Source of the DNA: Psychroserpens damuponensis
Lineage (GTDB): Bacteria > Bacteroidota > Bacteroidia > Flavobacteriales > Flavobacteriaceae
Length of the DNA: 64,000 bases
Direction: 5' to 3'
NCBI RefSeq assembly: GCF_000826655.1
Contig: NZ_JXJO01000001.1
Span: 1-64,000, forward strand
The notes under the pieces were generated by a model. The model was given only the letters and a program-made list of their open reading frames with translations. It searched no databases and was not told the DNA's origin. The position numbers and the translations under genes are program-made. Positions 9,591-19,475 of this stretch are shown one piece after another (the stretch's first letter is position 1; each line of letters begins with the position of its first letter).

Positions 9591-11102
9591 TTAATCGAAA
9601 AGCAAGTCGTTTTCGATGTAAAAATCACCGATGAAATACTGTGTTTTCATCATGAGTTTATAAAAAACTTTATCTTCAGAAACAAACTCAACTTCAGACC
9701 TATAACTTTTTAGAAACGAATTTATTAGAGGTGAAGACGGTATTGGTTTTCTAAAAAAAAGAGCTTGAGACGCATTTAAAAGCTCTATAGCCAAAATACG
9801 CTCTACATTATTAACTAAACTATAACATTGTGTTGCTGCATTAGCTCCCATACTTACGTGATCTTCTTGGCCATTACTTGACACAATACTATCTACACTG
9901 GCAGGTGTTGCAAGTTGCTTGTTTGCACTCACTATACTTGCTGCTGTATATTGCGGAATCATAAAACCTGAGTTTAATCCTGGGTTATCGACCAAAAACG
10001 CAGGAAGCCCTCTTAATCCTGAGATTAACTGATAGGTTCTTCGCTCTGATATACTCCCTAACTCTGCTACAGCAATTTTTAAATAATCTAAAGCTAACGC
10101 TAGGGGCTGCCCATGGAAATTTCCACCAGAAATAACTTCATCATCACCAACGAAAATATTAGGATTATCGGTAACCGAATTTATTTCAGTTTTAAATGTT
10201 TTATGCACAAAATCCAACGTATCTTTTGTTGCTCCGTGTACTTGAGGCATACATCTAAATGAGTAAGGGTCTTGCACGTGAGCTTTTTCTTGCGCTATCA
10301 ACTCACTACCTTCAAGAAATTCCCTTATTCGTTGTGCGGTTTTCAATTGACCTTTATGTGGTCTCACTAGATGCACTAATTCATTAAACGGCTCTATTCT
10401 TCCATCAAAAGCGTCTAAAGAAATACTCCCAATTAAATCGGCGAAATAAGACAGCTTATATGATTTTAATAGTAAATGTACGCCATAGGCACTCATAAAT
10501 TGTGTTCCGTTTAATAAAGCTAGCCCTTCTTTAGATTGCAACTCTATAGGATCCCAATTAAATTTTGATAAAATGTCATGAGACTTAAAAACTTCGTCAT
10601 TATATTCTACTTCACCTTCTGCTATAAGTGGCAAAGCTAAATGTGCCAAAGGTGCTAAATCTCCAGATGCTCCTAATGAACCTTGAGTAAATACAATTGG
10701 AAATATATCATTATTATAAAAATCTACAAGTCGTTGAACTGTTTTAAGTTGCACACCACTATGACCATAACTTAATGATTGTACTTTAAGTAGCAACATA
10801 AGCTTAACTATGGCTGTAGGCACGCGTTCTCCTACTCCACAGGCATGTGACATGACCAAGTTTTCTTGTAACTTGGTGAGCATATCATTAGAAACCTTCA
10901 CATCACACAATGACCCAAAACCTGTATTAATTCCGTAAATAGGTTGGTTTTCTTTTTTTATTTTCTCATCTAAATAATGACGACAATCTTCAATTTTCTT
11001 GATTGACTCTTTTGATAGTTCTATTTTTTTATTCTGAAAAAGGACATCTCCAATAGTTGAAAGTTCTAAAGTTTCCGAAGAGATAATATGCGTTGTACTC
11101 AT
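9591..11102 (-). CDS. hutH: Histidine ammonia-lyase
   Basis: The 503-residue product matches the usual length of HutH, which deaminates L-histidine to trans-urocanate in the cytoplasm as the first step of histidine breakdown. The ASG tripeptide that cyclises to the MIO electrophile is at residues 145-147 in GSLGASGDLAPLAHL. YGINTGFG at 56-63 is the other family hallmark. The next steps (hutU, hutI, hutG) are not adjacent, so the gene stands alone here. It is transcribed divergently from the TlpA-like lipoprotein gene at 11231. Related MIO enzymes such as tyrosine or phenylalanine ammonia-lyase share the motif, but overall sequence and length favour HutH. Confidence 0.93.
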   Translation of the reverse strand: MSTTHIISSETLELSTIGDVLFQNKKIELSKESIKKIEDCRHYLDEKIKKENQPIYGINTGFGSLCDVKVSNDMLTKLQENLVMSHACGVGERVPTAIVKLMLLLKVQSLSYGHSGVQLKTVQRLVDFYNNDIFPIVFTQGSLGASGDLAPLAHLALPLIAEGEVEYNDEVFKSHDILSKFNWDPIELQSKEGLALLNGTQFMSAYGVHLLLKSYKLSYFADLIGSISLDAFDGRIEPFNELVHLVRPHKGQLKTAQRIREFLEGSELIAQEKAHVQDPYSFRCMPQVHGATKDTLDFVHKTFKTEINSVTDNPNIFVGDDEVISGGNFHGQPLALALDYLKIAVAELGSISERRTYQLISGLRGLPAFLVDNPGLNSGFMIPQYTAASIVSANKQLATPASVDSIVSSNGQEDHVSMGANAATQCYSLVNNVERILAIELLNASQALFFRKPIPSSPLINSFLKSYRSEVEFVSEDKVFYKLMMKTQYFIGDFYIENDLLFD

Positions 11103-11199
11103 AGTTATATTTTATCTGTTCAAAATTCTGAATAACATTTAGACTATGCAACAAATGTTAATAATTAATAAAATATGTATGTGAAAAATGGATAATCTG

Positions 11200-11207
11200 T
11201 ATTTTTG
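11200..11207 (+). promoter_or_regulatory. Bacteroidota -7 box (TATTTTTG) for the TlpA-like gene
   Basis: TATTTTTG fits the TAnnTTTG -7 consensus and lies 24 bp before the ATG at 11231. No clear TTTG -33 element is visible at the usual spacing, so the call rests on the -7 box alone. Confidence 0.5.
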
Positions 11208-11230
11208 CTTAACTAAAACTATTATATAAT

Positions 11231-12616
11231 ATGAAAAGATTAATTATTGCACTTGTGATGTTATCAATTTTTGCTTGTAAGCAAGAACCAAAAGTCGACT
11301 ACGCTATAATCACTGGAAAAGTAGACAATTCTAAAGCAAAAAAGGCGATTATTAAACATGTAGACTTTGAAGCTGAAATAGTTATTAATGAAGATGGCAC
11401 ATTTGCAGACACTCTTCATATTCCTGAACATGGATTTTTTACCATGTCTATTGGAAGAGAATTTACACCTATACATTTAGATTTTGACAACAATATCAAC
11501 ATTAAGTTAGATGCCAATAAGTTTGATGAAACCATAAAATATACTGGTGAAGGTGCTGATAAAAATAATTATTTAGCTGCAAAAACACTTAACAATATCA
11601 AAGCAACTGCTAACGAAGCCGAGTTATATTCTCTAAATGAAGATGCATTTAAAGCTAGACTATCTGAAATACAATCAACAAACGAAACCCTTTTAAATGG
11701 TTTAACAAATACCGATGAAGCGTTTATTTCTGCGGAAAAACAAAACCTAGTTTACGATAATTATGCATTACTAAACAAATATGGTCAAGGACACGCCTAT
11801 TTTACTAAACAAAAAGACTTTAAAGTTTCGGAAAGCTTTATCCCTACAGAATTAAAAAATATGGTTTTTGATAACTCAAGAGCTTATAAGTCTTCGAGTT
11901 CTTATAAGGATATGGCTTTTGATAATGCTTTAAGAGGTATATTTGAAAACCTAGGAGATGACATCTCATCTGTTACAACAGAGGACTTAAAAGGTGTTTC
12001 TGATATTAAGATTCAACCCTTAAAAAATGATGTGATTGACTATTTATCAAGTTTTTTAGTCTCCCCAGGAAATGAAAACATGGAATCTATTTATAATTTC
12101 TTTGTAAACAATTCTACAAATGAGGACACTAAGAAAAAGTTAACAGCATCGTTTGAAAAAAACAAAAATCTAATTAAAGGAAAACCATCTCCTCAGTTTG
12201 TAAATTATGAAAATCATAAAGGAGGCGATCTATCACTTACAGATTTAAAAGGAAAATATGTATATGTCGATGTTTGGGCAACCTGGTGTGGACCATGTAT
12301 TAGAGAAATCCCTTCTTTAAAAGAAGTTGAAAAACAATTTCATGGTCAAAATGTAGAATTTGTTAGTACCTCTATAGACCAAGCTAAAGATCATGATAAA
12401 TGGGTGAGCATGGTTAAGGATAAAGATTTAGGTGGTGTACAGTTAATGGCAGATAGGGATTGGAGTTCTCAATTTGTAAGAGAGTATGGCATACAAGGCA
12501 TACCAAGATTTATATTAATTGACCCTAACGGTAATATTGTAAGCGCAGATGCACCAAGACCATCAGACCCTAAGTTAGTAGAACTATTAGAAAAAGAACT
12601 AAAGATTGAACCATAG
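11231..12616 (+). CDS. TlpA/ResA-like thioredoxin-fold lipoprotein
   Basis: The 461-residue protein starts with a lipoprotein signal (lipobox SIFAC, Cys16), so it should be membrane-anchored outside the cytoplasm. Residues ~25-110 resemble the DUF4369-type beta domain common in Bacteroidota thiol proteins, followed by a helical linker. The C-terminal ~140 residues form a thioredoxin-like domain with WATWCGPC, active-site cysteines at 353 and 356, and a cis-Pro loop (GIPRF). Family knowledge suggests a thiol-disulfide reductase acting on periplasmic proteins or cytochrome maturation. The substrate cannot be read from the sequence. A strong hairpin terminator follows. Confidence 0.88.
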   Translation: MKRLIIALVMLSIFACKQEPKVDYAIITGKVDNSKAKKAIIKHVDFEAEIVINEDGTFADTLHIPEHGFFTMSIGREFTPIHLDFDNNINIKLDANKFDETIKYTGEGADKNNYLAAKTLNNIKATANEAELYSLNEDAFKARLSEIQSTNETLLNGLTNTDEAFISAEKQNLVYDNYALLNKYGQGHAYFTKQKDFKVSESFIPTELKNMVFDNSRAYKSSSSYKDMAFDNALRGIFENLGDDISSVTTEDLKGVSDIKIQPLKNDVIDYLSSFLVSPGNENMESIYNFFVNNSTNEDTKKKLTASFEKNKNLIKGKPSPQFVNYENHKGGDLSLTDLKGKYVYVDVWATWCGPCIREIPSLKEVEKQFHGQNVEFVSTSIDQAKDHDKWVSMVKDKDLGGVQLMADRDWSSQFVREYGIQGIPRFILIDPNGNIVSADAPRPSDPKLVELLEKELKIEP

Positions 12617-12640
12617 GGTACTTTCAATTATTATAAATAA

Positions 12641-12678
12641 AAAAAAAAAAAAACACTTCAATAGAAGTGTTTTTTTTT
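12641..12678. terminator. Bidirectional hairpin terminator
   Basis: The stem AAACACTTC / GAAGTGTTT with an AATA loop (arms around 12651-12659 and 12664-12672) is flanked by an A-run and a T-run. It can stop transcription from both convergent neighbours, the TlpA-like gene and the NAD(P)HX repair gene. Confidence 0.9.
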
Positions 12679-12701
12679 GTCTTTATATCAACGCAATTAA
12701 T

Positions 12702-14258
12702 TTACTTTTTATCGTCAGTTTTCTGCGCTTGTTCTTGAGGCTGTTCTGGCTGTTTAAATAAATCAATATACGCACTTCCTAAAGCATTAATAATATGACT
12801 AGCCGTGAGACTTTGATATCCTAAATCTTCAATAGCAATATCTGCAGCTTTACCATGCAAATACACTCCAAAAACTGTAGCTCCTAATGCGTCATATCCT
12901 TGTGATATTAAACCTGTAATTACTCCTGTTAAAACATCTCCAGTTCCTGCGGTTGCCATACCTGGATTCCCAGTTGTATTGACATAACATTTTTCGTTAA
13001 AAACAGTAATTGTATTTGCGCCTTTAATCACTATAATAACATTGTGTTTTTTAGAAAATGACTTCGCTTTTTCTAGTTTTTCAAAGTCATCTTTCCATGA
13101 TCCAATTAAACGCTCTAACTCTTTAGGATGTGGTGTTAATACCGATAGATCTGGCAACAATTTTAAAAGCGCTTTTTTCTTAGATAAAATATTGAGTCCA
13201 TCTGCATCAATAACTAATGGAGTTTTATTTATTTTTAAAAATGTATCGAGAGCTAAAACTGTTTTAGCATCAGTTCCTAAACCAACACCCAAGCCTATAA
13301 CCGTAGGTTCAATATTAAATTTGATATTAGAAATTAAAGTCTCACTTTCATCAGTAATAACCATACCTTCAGGAAACGAACTTTGTATAATTTGATAGCC
13401 ACATTTTGGAATGTAAGATGTTACCAATCCAGCACCTATTAATAGTGCAGCACGACTAGATAACAAAACTGACCCCATTTTTCCGTAGCTACCACCAATA
13501 ATTAAACTATGCCCAAAATCACCTTTGTGTGAGAATTTCTCTCTTGGTTTATAAATAGGAAGCACTTCATTTTTACCAATAATTTCACTTTCGGTTTCTG
13601 TAGCGTATAAAAATTCTCTATCTATTCCTATGTCAATAACTTCCCATTGGGTGGAAAACTTAGCTGTTTCTGGCAAAAAGAACACTAATTTTGGTGATTG
13701 AAAACTTAGTGTATAATTTGCCCAAACTACACCAAACTCATCCTCAATTGGTTTATCCGTATATACTCCAGATGGCACATCAACCGCTAAAGTAAAAGCT
13801 TGACTCTTTTTAAAGTGTTGAAACAATGCCTTAACCCAATCATTAATTGGTCTATTTAACCCGATACCAAAAACGGCGTCTACAATAATATCATCCTTAT
13901 GAATTTCAGGAAAATCTGTTTCACAACCTAGCATATCTGGCCATTTTTTAGTGGTCTGCTTTATAAGGTCATAATTAATTAAAAAATCTTTGGTTCTCTT
14001 ATCACTGCAATTTACCACATAGGTTTTTACATTATAACCATGTGTGATCAAATGTCTAGCAACCACCAAACCGTCTCCTCCATTATTACCAATCCCACAG
14101 AACACATGAATTGGCACTTGAGCTCCTTGCATACGCACATGTAACCAATTAAATATTTGAATTCCTGCACGTTCCATCAATTCTGTTGATGTAATGTTTT
14201 GCTTTTTAGCTGTAAGCTGATCTCCTTCGTAAATTTGTTCCTTAGAAAATATCTTCAT
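12702..14258 (-). CDS. nnr: Bifunctional NAD(P)HX epimerase / ADP-dependent NAD(P)HX dehydratase
   Basis: This 518-residue protein fuses the two activities that repair hydrated, inactive NAD(P)H. The N-terminal YjeF_N epimerase part (about 1-225) shows GIGNNGGDG at 55-63 and DAVFGIG at 127-133. The C-terminal ribokinase-like dehydratase (about 240-500) shows GHSLIIGGSYGKMGS, TPHPKELERL and NPGMATAGTGDVLTG at 431-445, with Asp441 as the likely catalytic acid. Length and domain order are standard for the fused bacterial enzyme. The last ~20 residues are Gln/Lys-rich and probably disordered. The gene converges with the TlpA-like gene and diverges from the thr operon. Confidence 0.93.
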   Translation of the reverse strand: MKIFSKEQIYEGDQLTAKKQNITSTELMERAGIQIFNWLHVRMQGAQVPIHVFCGIGNNGGDGLVVARHLITHGYNVKTYVVNCSDKRTKDFLINYDLIKQTTKKWPDMLGCETDFPEIHKDDIIVDAVFGIGLNRPINDWVKALFQHFKKSQAFTLAVDVPSGVYTDKPIEDEFGVVWANYTLSFQSPKLVFFLPETAKFSTQWEVIDIGIDREFLYATETESEIIGKNEVLPIYKPREKFSHKGDFGHSLIIGGSYGKMGSVLLSSRAALLIGAGLVTSYIPKCGYQIIQSSFPEGMVITDESETLISNIKFNIEPTVIGLGVGLGTDAKTVLALDTFLKINKTPLVIDADGLNILSKKKALLKLLPDLSVLTPHPKELERLIGSWKDDFEKLEKAKSFSKKHNVIIVIKGANTITVFNEKCYVNTTGNPGMATAGTGDVLTGVITGLISQGYDALGATVFGVYLHGKAADIAIEDLGYQSLTASHIINALGSAYIDLFKQPEQPQEQAQKTDDKK

Positions 14259-14388
14259 GAATAAGGTTTATATTAATAACAGATTCCTCATTTTTAATTG
14301 TAAAAACGAAGAATTATTGAATAGATTCGTTATAAAGTGAAAAATGCGCAAAACATCTTTCAAAATTTTTTTATTACTGTAAAAATAA

Positions 14389-14396
14389 TACATTTG
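14389..14396 (+). promoter_or_regulatory. Bacteroidota -7 box (TACATTTG) for the thr operon leader
   Basis: TACATTTG exactly matches TAnnTTTG and ends 20 bp before the leader ORF at 14416, which places the transcript start just ahead of that ORF. The -33 element is weak. The position supports a ~180-nt leader mRNA ahead of thrA. Confidence 0.55.
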
Positions 14397-14415
14397 ATAC
14401 GTATAGGCTTAAAAA

Positions 14416-14505
14416 ATGACAAACCTAAATCAAAATATTTCACTTAGTTGCATCTCTACATTTATTGGGATGACTATTGGTATGATTACCCTTTGGGGTT
14501 TTTAG
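14416..14505 (+). CDS. Candidate 29-residue leader peptide of the threonine operon
   Basis: A short frame, ATG to TAG, lies in the 323-bp gap before thrA. It begins MTNLNQNIS. Residues 13-25 read ISTFIGMTIGMIT: four Ile, three Thr and two Met in thirteen positions. Thr, Met and Ile are end products of the aspartate pathway that ThrA opens, which is the logic of known thr/ilv leader peptides (E. coli ThrL is Thr/Ile-rich). It starts about 20 nt after a -7 box and ends 76 nt before thrA. The alternative is a small hydrophobic membrane peptide or a chance ORF. Conservation in relatives was not checked. Confidence 0.6.
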   Translation: MTNLNQNISLSCISTFIGMTIGMITLWGF

Positions 14506-14581
14506 CTATATCTCTCCTCATTAAACTATAGGTCTTTAAACAAAAGACTAACAATCAAAATAATCATCTAAACTTCTAAAA
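14506..14581 (+). promoter_or_regulatory. thrA leader: Possible attenuation region between leader ORF and thrA
   Basis: Two short stems are visible: CTATA (14506-14510) with TATAG (14526-14530), and GTCTTT (14532-14537) with AAAGAC (14543-14548). Neither is followed by a U-run, so a standard intrinsic attenuator is not evident. Control might act through Rho, through translation coupling, or not here at all. Confidence 0.3.
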
Positions 14582-17029
14582 ATGAATGTTTTAAAATTTG
14601 GCGGAACATCTGTAGGCTCTGCAAAAAACATAAATAAAGTCATATCAATACTCGAAAATTATTCTAAAAAAAATCGAGTGATTTGCGTCGTTTCTGCTGT
14701 TGGAGGAATTACAGATAAACTTTTAAAATGTGCAGAATTAGCTCAAGAAAAAAACCAAGATTATATTTCAGAATTTGAAGCTATTTCAAAAAAGCATCAT
14801 GACATTATTCAAGAGCTAATTCCGAAGGAAAACAAACAAATCTCAACGCATGTCTCTCATAAACTTCAAGAGCTAAAAAACTTGTTAGACGGCATCTATT
14901 TAATCAATGAATTATCACCAAAAACATCAGATAAATTAGTCAGTTTTGGTGAACTTCTATCATCGTTCATGATTGCTGAGACCATGAAAAGTAGAGGTTT
15001 GGATTGCACACGAAAAAATAGCCAAGACTTGATTGTCACTAACTCTAATTTCACCAAGGCAGAAGTTCAATATCAACAAACTAATACGACGATCACAAGT
15101 TACTTTAAAGAAGCAACACAGCAAATCACCATTTTACCAGGCTTTATTTCTAAATCTGCACAAGGAGAAGTAACAACCTTAGGTCGAGGCGGTTCCGATT
15201 TTACTGCAGCCATTGTTGCAGCTGCCTTACAAGTTGATTCTTTAGAAATATGGACAGATGTTAGTGGGATGTTTACTACCAACCCTAAATTAGTAAAGCA
15301 AGCTTTTCCTATTAAAAATATATCTTACCAAGAAGCAATGGAGCTTTCTCATTTTGGAGCTAAAGTTTTATATCCTCCAACGGTTCAACCTGTATTAGAT
15401 TTAAAAATTCCAATACACATAAAGAACACACTAGATCCTGAAGCTTTTGGCACCAAAATATCAAGTGAATTTATAGAAAACACAGCTCGACCTGTAAGAG
15501 GAATTTCTAATATTAATACTGTTGCTTTGTTAACACTTCAAGGTAATGGTATGGTTGGCATTCCTGGTTTTTCTAAACGATTATTTGAAACTTTAGCAAA
15601 TGAGAAAATCAATATTATTTTTATTACTCAAGCCTCATCAGAACATTCTATTTGCTTTGGTATAGATGAAAAAGATGCTCAACTCGCTAAAATTACTATA
15701 GATACTAGTTTTGAGAATGAAATTTCGTTACATAAAATAGACCCTATAATTATTGAGACTGGCCTATCAATCATAGCATTAGTAGGTGATAGAATGAAAA
15801 GTCACCAAGGCATTAGTGGCAAAATGTTTAGTACCCTCGGCAAAAACAACATTAACATTAGAGCGATTGCTCAAGGTGCTTCAGAACGTAACATATCTGC
15901 CGTTATCGCAGAAAGGGATGTAAAAAAAGCTCTAAACACGTTACACGAATGTTTCTTTGAAGATAAAAACAAACAACTTAATATTTTTATTACAGGTGTT
16001 GGTAATGTTGGTGCACATTTGGTTAAACAAATTAGACAACAAAAAAAGTACCTCAAAGAACAGTTAAAACTGAATATAAAAGTTGTTGGCTTATCAAATT
16101 CTAGAACTATGATTTTTAATCCTAATGGATTAGATTTAAAAGATTGGAAATCACAATTGCAACACGGTGAAAAAGCAACTTTACAAGGTTTTCTAGAACA
16201 CGCAAAACATTTAAATTTACGCAATAGTATTTTTGTTGATGTCACGGCAAATGAAGCTGTTTCTCAATTATATGGAGAGTATTTAAAACATAGCATTGCT
16301 GTTGTAGCTTGTAATAAAATCGCATGTTCTAGTCAATTCGAAAACTACAATCAACTCAAAGAATTATCTCTTAAATATAATGCTCCATTTTTGTTTGAAA
16401 CCAATGTTGGTGCAGGATTACCAGTTATAGACACACTTAATAACTTAGTCGCTTCTGGAGACAAAATCACATCAATACAAGCCGTTTTATCTGGTAGTTT
16501 AAATTTTGTGTTCAATAATTTTAATGATACAACTAAGTTTCATGATGTTGTTAAGCAAGCGCAAATAGAAGGCTATACAGAACCAGATCCAAGAATTGAT
16601 TTAAGTGGTGTTGATGTCGCAAGAAAAATTCTAATTTTAGCTAGAGAGAGTGGCACAGAAATGAACCTTGAGGACATAACCAACGATTCTTTTTTAACAA
16701 AAACCAATCTAGAGAGTGACACCGTTGATGATTTTTACAACACCTTAATTGATGAAGAATCCCATTTTCAAAAATTATTTGCATCAGCCAAAGCTAATAA
16801 TTGTCAGTTAAAATATGTCGCACAATTTAATGAAGGCAAAGCCAAAGTTGGTTTAAAAGAAATCCCTCAAGGGCATCCTTTTTACAACCTAGAAGGCAAA
16901 GATAATATCGTCATGTTTTACACGCAACGTTATCCAGAGCAGCCCATGATTATAAAAGGAGCTGGAGCTGGAGCAGAGGTCACTGCTTCAGGCTTATTCG
17001 CAGACATCATTAGAGCAAGTAACAAGTAA
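14582..17029 (+). CDS. thrA: Bifunctional aspartate kinase / homoserine dehydrogenase I
   Basis: The 815-residue fusion carries out the first and third steps from aspartate to threonine, methionine, isoleucine and lysine. The kinase half shows KFGGTS at 5-10 and GRGGSDFT at 201-208. Paired ACT regulatory domains span roughly 312-455. The dehydrogenase half starts with the NAD(P)-binding GVGNVG at 472-477 and includes VACNKIA and NVGAGLPVIDTL. Length and order match E. coli ThrA. It opens a thrA-thrB-thrC operon and follows a Thr/Ile/Met-rich leader ORF, so control by end-product supply is plausible in addition to ACT-domain feedback. Confidence 0.96.
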   Translation: MNVLKFGGTSVGSAKNINKVISILENYSKKNRVICVVSAVGGITDKLLKCAELAQEKNQDYISEFEAISKKHHDIIQELIPKENKQISTHVSHKLQELKNLLDGIYLINELSPKTSDKLVSFGELLSSFMIAETMKSRGLDCTRKNSQDLIVTNSNFTKAEVQYQQTNTTITSYFKEATQQITILPGFISKSAQGEVTTLGRGGSDFTAAIVAAALQVDSLEIWTDVSGMFTTNPKLVKQAFPIKNISYQEAMELSHFGAKVLYPPTVQPVLDLKIPIHIKNTLDPEAFGTKISSEFIENTARPVRGISNINTVALLTLQGNGMVGIPGFSKRLFETLANEKINIIFITQASSEHSICFGIDEKDAQLAKITIDTSFENEISLHKIDPIIIETGLSIIALVGDRMKSHQGISGKMFSTLGKNNINIRAIAQGASERNISAVIAERDVKKALNTLHECFFEDKNKQLNIFITGVGNVGAHLVKQIRQQKKYLKEQLKLNIKVVGLSNSRTMIFNPNGLDLKDWKSQLQHGEKATLQGFLEHAKHLNLRNSIFVDVTANEAVSQLYGEYLKHSIAVVACNKIACSSQFENYNQLKELSLKYNAPFLFETNVGAGLPVIDTLNNLVASGDKITSIQAVLSGSLNFVFNNFNDTTKFHDVVKQAQIEGYTEPDPRIDLSGVDVARKILILARESGTEMNLEDITNDSFLTKTNLESDTVDDFYNTLIDEESHFQKLFASAKANNCQLKYVAQFNEGKAKVGLKEIPQGHPFYNLEGKDNIVMFYTQRYPEQPMIIKGAGAGAEVTASGLFADIIRASNK

Positions 17030-17136
17030 TACATTTAAAAACAACAGTCTAATTTAGATAAACAAAATTAATAGATAACTAGTTTTTCTTCGGAAAAATA
17101 GAAACTAAAATATTTCGCATTTGCGGAACAGAAGAT

Positions 17137-18069
17137 ATGAACGAAATCAAAATTTTCTCACCAGCAACCGTTGCCAATGTTTCTTGCGGTTTTGACGTGT
17201 TAGGTTTTTGCTTAGATACTATTGGAGACGATATGGTGATTAGAAAAACTAATAAAAAAGGCATTCATATCACTAAAATTGAAGGCTACGATTTACCCTT
17301 TGAGGCCAAAAAAAACGTCGCTGGTGTTTCTGCCTTAGCTATGCTAGAGGATGCAAAACCAGATTTTGGTTTTGAAATTGAAATTTATAAAAACATAAAA
17401 CCTGGAAGTGGTGTTGGCAGCAGCTCTGCAAGTGCAGTTGGTAGTGTGTTTGGGATGAACGAGCTATTAGGTAGACCTTACAATAAAACACAACTCACCA
17501 ATTTTGCCATGAAAGGTGAAGCTTTGGCCAGTCAATGTGAGCATGCAGATAATATTGCTCCTGCTATTTTTGGTGGCTTTACACTAGTAAAATCTGTTGC
17601 ACCATTAGATATTTTACAACTACCAACGCCTAATGATTTATTTGCAGTGATTATACATCCTCAAATTGAAATAAAAACATCGGATGCTAGAGCCATCCTT
17701 CCGAAGAAAATAGATTTAAAAGATGCCATCACGCAATGGTCAAATGTTGGCAGTTTAGTACACGCACTGCACACAAATGATTATAAATTGTTGAGTAATT
17801 CATTAACAGATGTGGTCGTTGAGCCCTTTCGTAGTCAGTTGATTCCTTATTTTGAAGATGTTAAAAAATCAGCACTTGACCATGGTGCTTTGGGCTGCGG
17901 AATTTCAGGATCTGGACCTTCCATTTTTAGTTTATGCTACGGAAATGATACGACTCAAAAAGTAGCTAAAGCCATTAAAAATATATATGCCGAAACAGGG
18001 ATTTCTTATGAGATTTATGTTTCGAAGATTAATACAGAAGGGATTAAAATACTGAATACTCACCAATAG
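17137..18069 (+). CDS. thrB: Homoserine kinase
   Basis: A 310-residue GHMP-family kinase that phosphorylates homoserine with ATP. The GHMP ATP-binding motif PGSGVGSSSASA is at 89-100. The C-terminal glycine-rich GCGISGSGPSIFSLC fits motif 3. The start ATG (MNEIKIFSPATVANVSCGFD) gives the standard N-terminus. It lies 107 bp after thrA and 66 bp before thrC in one operon and supplies O-phosphohomoserine to ThrC. Confidence 0.96.
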   Translation: MNEIKIFSPATVANVSCGFDVLGFCLDTIGDDMVIRKTNKKGIHITKIEGYDLPFEAKKNVAGVSALAMLEDAKPDFGFEIEIYKNIKPGSGVGSSSASAVGSVFGMNELLGRPYNKTQLTNFAMKGEALASQCEHADNIAPAIFGGFTLVKSVAPLDILQLPTPNDLFAVIIHPQIEIKTSDARAILPKKIDLKDAITQWSNVGSLVHALHTNDYKLLSNSLTDVVVEPFRSQLIPYFEDVKKSALDHGALGCGISGSGPSIFSLCYGNDTTQKVAKAIKNIYAETGISYEIYVSKINTEGIKILNTHQ

Positions 18070-18135
18070 TAATTATAAAGTATTACGCAAGACAACAAAT
18101 CGTTTCACAAAGGACATTGCTATTAAAAAGAAACC

Positions 18136-19434
18136 ATGGAATATTATAGTTTAAACAGAAAAGCACCAAAAACAAATTTCGAAAATGCAGTTATTAAAGG
18201 GCTTGCACCAGATAAAGGATTATATTTTCCTGAAGAAATAACACCTTTACCTGCGTCTTTTTTTGAAGATATTGACAACAAATCTTACCCTGAGATTGCA
18301 TTTGAAGCGATTAAACAATTTGTGAGTCCTGAAATTTCCGAAGACACTTTAAAAACAATAGTAGAAGAAACGCTATCGTTTGATTTTCCTGTGGTACAAT
18401 TAGATGATAGCATTTCAACGCTAGAGTTATTTCATGGCCCAACGATGGCTTTTAAAGATGTTGGTGCACGTTTTATGGCAAGATGCTTGGGTCACTTTAA
18501 TAAAAACAACACGAAAGAAGTTACAGTTTTGGTAGCTACCTCAGGAGATACTGGAGGTGCTGTTGCTAACGGATTTTTAGGTGTAAAAGGTGTAAAGGTT
18601 GTGATTTTATATCCTTCGGGTAAAGTGAGTGATATACAAGAGAAACAGCTCACAACACTTGGTCAAAATATCACAGCATTAGAGGTAGATGGTGTGTTTG
18701 ACGACTGCCAAGACATGGTGAAACAAGCATTTTTAGACGAGACGATTACTAGTAAAATACAATTAACCTCAGCCAATTCTATCAATGTAGCTCGTTGGTT
18801 ACCGCAATTATTCTATTTTATGTTTGCCTATAAGCAACTACATAAAAAGCATGATGAGATTGTGTTTTCTATTCCTAGTGGTAACTTCGGAAATATCTGC
18901 GCAGGAATGGTAGCGCAACAATTAGGATTACCAATCAAACATTTTATTGCGTCTAATAATGCCAATAATGTGGTCACAGAATATTTACAAACAGCACAAT
19001 ACAACCCAAAACCATCTGTAGCAACTATTAGTAATGCCATGGATGTTGGAAACCCAAGTAACTTTGTGCGCATTCAAGAAATATATAATAACGATTTTAA
19101 ACGTTTACAAGCCAATTTATCATCATTTAGTTATACCGATGAGCAAACAAAAGCAGCACTACTAGAAATCTACAAAACTTATAATTACGTTGCAGATCCT
19201 CATGGAGCAGTTGGTTATTTAGGCTGTAAAGCGTATTTAAAAACGAACCCAAATGCGCATTGTGTTTTTCTTGAAACGGCACACCCAACCAAGTTTTTAG
19301 ATGTTGTAGAAAATGTTATTAAAACAAAAGTAGAGTTACCTTCTCAAATAGAAGCGGTTATGGATAAAGAGAAAGTGGCCTTACAGATTTCTGATTATAA
19401 CGGATTAAAAGGGTTTTTGCTAAATACAATTTAA
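18136..19434 (+). CDS. thrC: Threonine synthase
   Basis: A 432-residue PLP-dependent enzyme converting O-phosphohomoserine to threonine. The PLP lysine is Lys107 in FHGPTMAFKDVGARF, and the phosphate-binding loop TSGDTGGAV starts at 135. Size and N-terminal YYSLNRKAP fit the bacterial thrC group. It is the last gene of the thr operon. No strong terminator is visible between it and the small lipoprotein at 19476, so some read-through is possible. Confidence 0.95.
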   Translation: MEYYSLNRKAPKTNFENAVIKGLAPDKGLYFPEEITPLPASFFEDIDNKSYPEIAFEAIKQFVSPEISEDTLKTIVEETLSFDFPVVQLDDSISTLELFHGPTMAFKDVGARFMARCLGHFNKNNTKEVTVLVATSGDTGGAVANGFLGVKGVKVVILYPSGKVSDIQEKQLTTLGQNITALEVDGVFDDCQDMVKQAFLDETITSKIQLTSANSINVARWLPQLFYFMFAYKQLHKKHDEIVFSIPSGNFGNICAGMVAQQLGLPIKHFIASNNANNVVTEYLQTAQYNPKPSVATISNAMDVGNPSNFVRIQEIYNNDFKRLQANLSSFSYTDEQTKAALLEIYKTYNYVADPHGAVGYLGCKAYLKTNPNAHCVFLETAHPTKFLDVVENVIKTKVELPSQIEAVMDKEKVALQISDYNGLKGFLLNTI

Positions 19435-19475
19435 AAAGCAATAGTTGCGTTAGTCATAAAACCAACTATTAGCAG

